Origin: Burkholderia sp. lig30
GTDB taxonomy: Bacteria; Pseudomonadota; Gammaproteobacteria; Burkholderiales; Burkholderiaceae
Direction of reading: 5' to 3'
Length of the DNA: 64,000 nucleotides
Assembly: GCF_000687455.2 (NCBI RefSeq)
Contig: NZ_JGVW01000053.1
Coordinates: 1-64,000, forward strand
The position numbers and the translations under genes are program-made. The notes under the pieces were generated by a model. It saw only the letters and a program-made list of their open reading frames with translations, ran no database searches and was not told where the DNA came from. Below, in pieces: positions 62,342 through 64,000 of the stretch (within the stretch, counting starts at the first letter, position 1; every line of letters begins with the position of its first letter).

Positions 62342-62389
62342 TCAAGCCTGCTGGTGCTTGGGGAAGAGGTGGCCGTCGAGAAAATTCAT
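62342..62389 (-). pseudogene. 5' fragment of a second BKACE gene
   Basis: MNFLDGHLFPKHQQA, preceded by CCTGGAGACC, matches the start of the intact BKACE gene (MNFLDGHLYPENQQPL, preceded by CCTGGAGACG) and then ends at a TGA after 15 codons. Ribosome binding site and start are therefore duplicated while the body of the gene is gone. The surrounding gap 61908-62589 holds no intact gene. Confidence 0.75.
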
Positions 62390-62589
62390 GGCGGTCTCCA
62401 GGGGAATGGCTGCTGTCGATTCAGCAGCGGATGTCATCCGCGAGGCCGGCACGCACGGTCTTGCACCGCGCGTCCGGCTTCGATCCATTCCCCCTGTATC
62501 CGGAGTACCCGCCCGCCCCGCTTGTCGATCGGGGGCAATCACTGGCCTGGCTGGAACAGGGCCGCATGACGCGGCAATTCAGTCCGCGC

Positions 62590-63828
62590 TCAAGCAAGCG
62601 CGTCGCGGCCGATCTCGTCGACCGTAGTCGCGCCGAGCATCGCCATGTTTCTGTCGACTTCGTCCCGAAGCAGGCCGATCGCGTGTCGCACACCCGGTGC
62701 GCCGCCAACGGCCGCGGCATACATGAACGGGCGCCCGGCGAAGACGAAACGGGCCCCGAGTGCAAGCGCCTTCAATACATCCGCGCCACGCCGGATGCCG
62801 CTGTCCATCATCACGACCAGATCGTTTCCGACCGCATCACTGATGCCCGGCAGCACCTGCAACGGCTCGACCGCGCCATCCAGCTGGCGGCCGCCATGGT
62901 TCGAAATAATGATGCCGTCCGCGCCGATGGACGCCGCACGCCGTGCGTCCTCGACAGGCAGGATGCCCTTGATCACGAGGTTCCCGCGCCAGCGCTCGCG
63001 TATCCGGGCGATGTCCGCCCATGAAAGGTGATCGCGGCCCGTGGTATCACGTATGGCCGAAGCAGACAGCATCGGCGCACCCCGCGTCGCGAACGAATTT
63101 TCGAAGTGCGGCATCCCGTGGTTGATCAGCGTCCGCAGGAACGTGCCGCAGAGCCACCGCGGCCGGGCGAGCCCGTCCATCGCCAGGCGAAGCGACGGGC
63201 GTAGCGGCAGGGAGAAACCGGTGCGTACGTTGTTCTCCCGGTTCGCCCATACGGGAATGTCCACCGTGACGACGAGCGTCGGGAAGCCCGCGGCCTTGAC
63301 CCGGTCGATCAATGCGTCGCGGCGCGCGGCATCGCCGGGAAGATAGGCCTGAAACCAGGTTCCCGGCGCGGCGGCATGAACCGTCTCCATCGGAATCAGC
63401 GACGTGCCGCTCATGATCGCGGGAATATTGTCGTCCTGCGCGGCCTGAGCCAGCGCGATGTCGCCCCGATAGGCCGAAATGGCGCTGATCCCGACCGGAG
63501 CGATGCCGAACGGCGACGCGTAGGTACGGCCGAAGATCGTCGTTTCCTGCGATCGGCGAGACACGTCGACGAGCACCTTCGGACGGAATTTCAGGCGCTC
63601 GAATGCGTCGCGATTCGCCGCGAGGGACAGGCCGTCCTCGGCGGCGCCGGACACATACCCGAACAGCGGGCGGGGAAGAAAGCCCCGGGCTGCCGCCTCG
63701 AAGTCGGCCAATGACAGGATCTTGCGGAGCCGTGCAGGGGCATCGCGCTTCACACCGTACGCGGCCTGGCTTTGCTGCCCGGCAGGCGGGATCAGCTGGG
63801 CGCCGGTGGCGCCGGGGTGATCGTTCAT
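62590..63828 (-). CDS. FMN-dependent alpha-hydroxy-acid oxidase/dehydrogenase
   Basis: A 412 aa flavoprotein of the L-lactate dehydrogenase / glycolate oxidase / mandelate dehydrogenase group. N-terminal SLADFEAAARGFLPRPLFGY leads into the TIM barrel; PFGIAPVGISAISAYRGDIA binds FMN. The catalytic His and Arg are in GIIISNHGGRQLDGAVEPL, and the phosphate loop is VVMMDSGIRRGADVLKALAL. It oxidises an alpha-hydroxy acid to a keto acid, possibly making the keto-acid substrate for later steps here (inference). A start at 63828 with GGAG upstream was chosen over 63873. Confidence 0.9.
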   Translation of the reverse strand: MNDHPGATGAQLIPPAGQQSQAAYGVKRDAPARLRKILSLADFEAAARGFLPRPLFGYVSGAAEDGLSLAANRDAFERLKFRPKVLVDVSRRSQETTIFGRTYASPFGIAPVGISAISAYRGDIALAQAAQDDNIPAIMSGTSLIPMETVHAAAPGTWFQAYLPGDAARRDALIDRVKAAGFPTLVVTVDIPVWANRENNVRTGFSLPLRPSLRLAMDGLARPRWLCGTFLRTLINHGMPHFENSFATRGAPMLSASAIRDTTGRDHLSWADIARIRERWRGNLVIKGILPVEDARRAASIGADGIIISNHGGRQLDGAVEPLQVLPGISDAVGNDLVVMMDSGIRRGADVLKALALGARFVFAGRPFMYAAAVGGAPGVRHAIGLLRDEVDRNMAMLGATTVDEIGRDALA

Positions 63829-63913
63829 CTGTGTCTCCACGATCTGACTCTTCAAATGGCCAGGCGCCCGCATTCGATACGCTCGCCGCGCACCGAACCG
63901 GGCGCCTGCGCCG

Positions 63914-64000
63914 TCATTGCGCGAACGTGCCGCGTTGCCGCATCAATTCCCGGAACAGCGCTTCGTTTCGCTCGAACGGTGCGCGACCGTGGACGTAGAA
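63914..64000 (-). CDS. C-terminal end of a gene running off the window
   Basis: The minus strand is open from the right edge to a TGA at 63914 and encodes FYVHGRAPFERNEALFRELM then RQRGTFAQ. Only 28 residues are visible, too few to name a family. It lies 85 bp upstream of the hydroxy-acid oxidase on the same strand and could be in the same operon. Confidence 0.6.
   Translation of the reverse strand, partial: FYVHGRAPFERNEALFRELMRQRGTFAQ

Overview
The window is GC-rich and densely coded, and it looks like a Burkholderia chromosome, most likely Burkholderia cepacia complex. The evidence is the gene content: a complete Tad/Flp pilus locus with secretin, TadG and an extra AAA ATPase; FKBP-type isomerase, DUF3501 and BKACE genes; and OmpC-type porins. 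This assignment rests on family recognition, not on a database search.

Left part (0-6 kb): a TreZ-like protein that appears to have lost its active-site residues, a DUF1345 membrane protein, a PP2A-like phosphatase, a RES/Xre toxin-antitoxin pair and a polar amino-acid binding protein. This stretch carries an unusual number of short tandem repeats (5, 14, 15 and 16 bp units), including 12 copies of a pentanucleotide.

6-19.3 kb: one long minus-strand tad operon, read right to left as three flp pilins, tadV, an AAA ATPase, rcpC, rcpA, a lipoprotein, tadG, two tadE-like genes, tadZ, tadA, tadB and tadC. A terminator hairpin directly after the first flp gene probably makes that pilin the dominant product.

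20.3-26 kb: a plus-strand membrane glycosylation cassette (two GT87 proteins, a GtrB-like GT2 and GtrA) facing a VpsR-like sigma-54 activator. Lying divergent to tad, it could glycosylate pili or another surface polymer (inference).

26.5-34.3 kb: FKBP isomerase and AraC regulator; a rubrerythrin / Fe-S oxidoreductase / DUF3501 module; a secreted nuclease; a DUF883 protein with a strong terminator; and an AI-2E transporter.

34.3-46 kb: a decay and rearrangement zone. It holds an SDR gene beside an SDR remnant, an IS3 remnant, a GlxA-type regulator, an AT-rich gap with a strong small-RNA candidate, an orphan short FlhD homologue, a DyP peroxidase, an ABC-exporter pseudogene, a 5'-truncated YjbH-like gene, a CLC-F type anion exporter preceded by a fluoride riboswitch, a REC-histidine kinase hybrid and an IS5 remnant.

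46-64 kb: accessory catabolic gene sets. A GntR/FCD regulator, a TauD-type dioxygenase, a porin, a quinone oxidoreductase, a hydrolase and a DsbA-like protein are followed by a chemoreceptor, an AraC regulator, and MFS / thiolase / SDR / BKACE / alpha-hydroxy-acid oxidase genes. A recurring operator-like sequence, TTGTCGACATTAAT, lies by gntR, tauD, the porin and (one mismatch) the MFS operon. This suggests one GntR regulon tying the two sets together.
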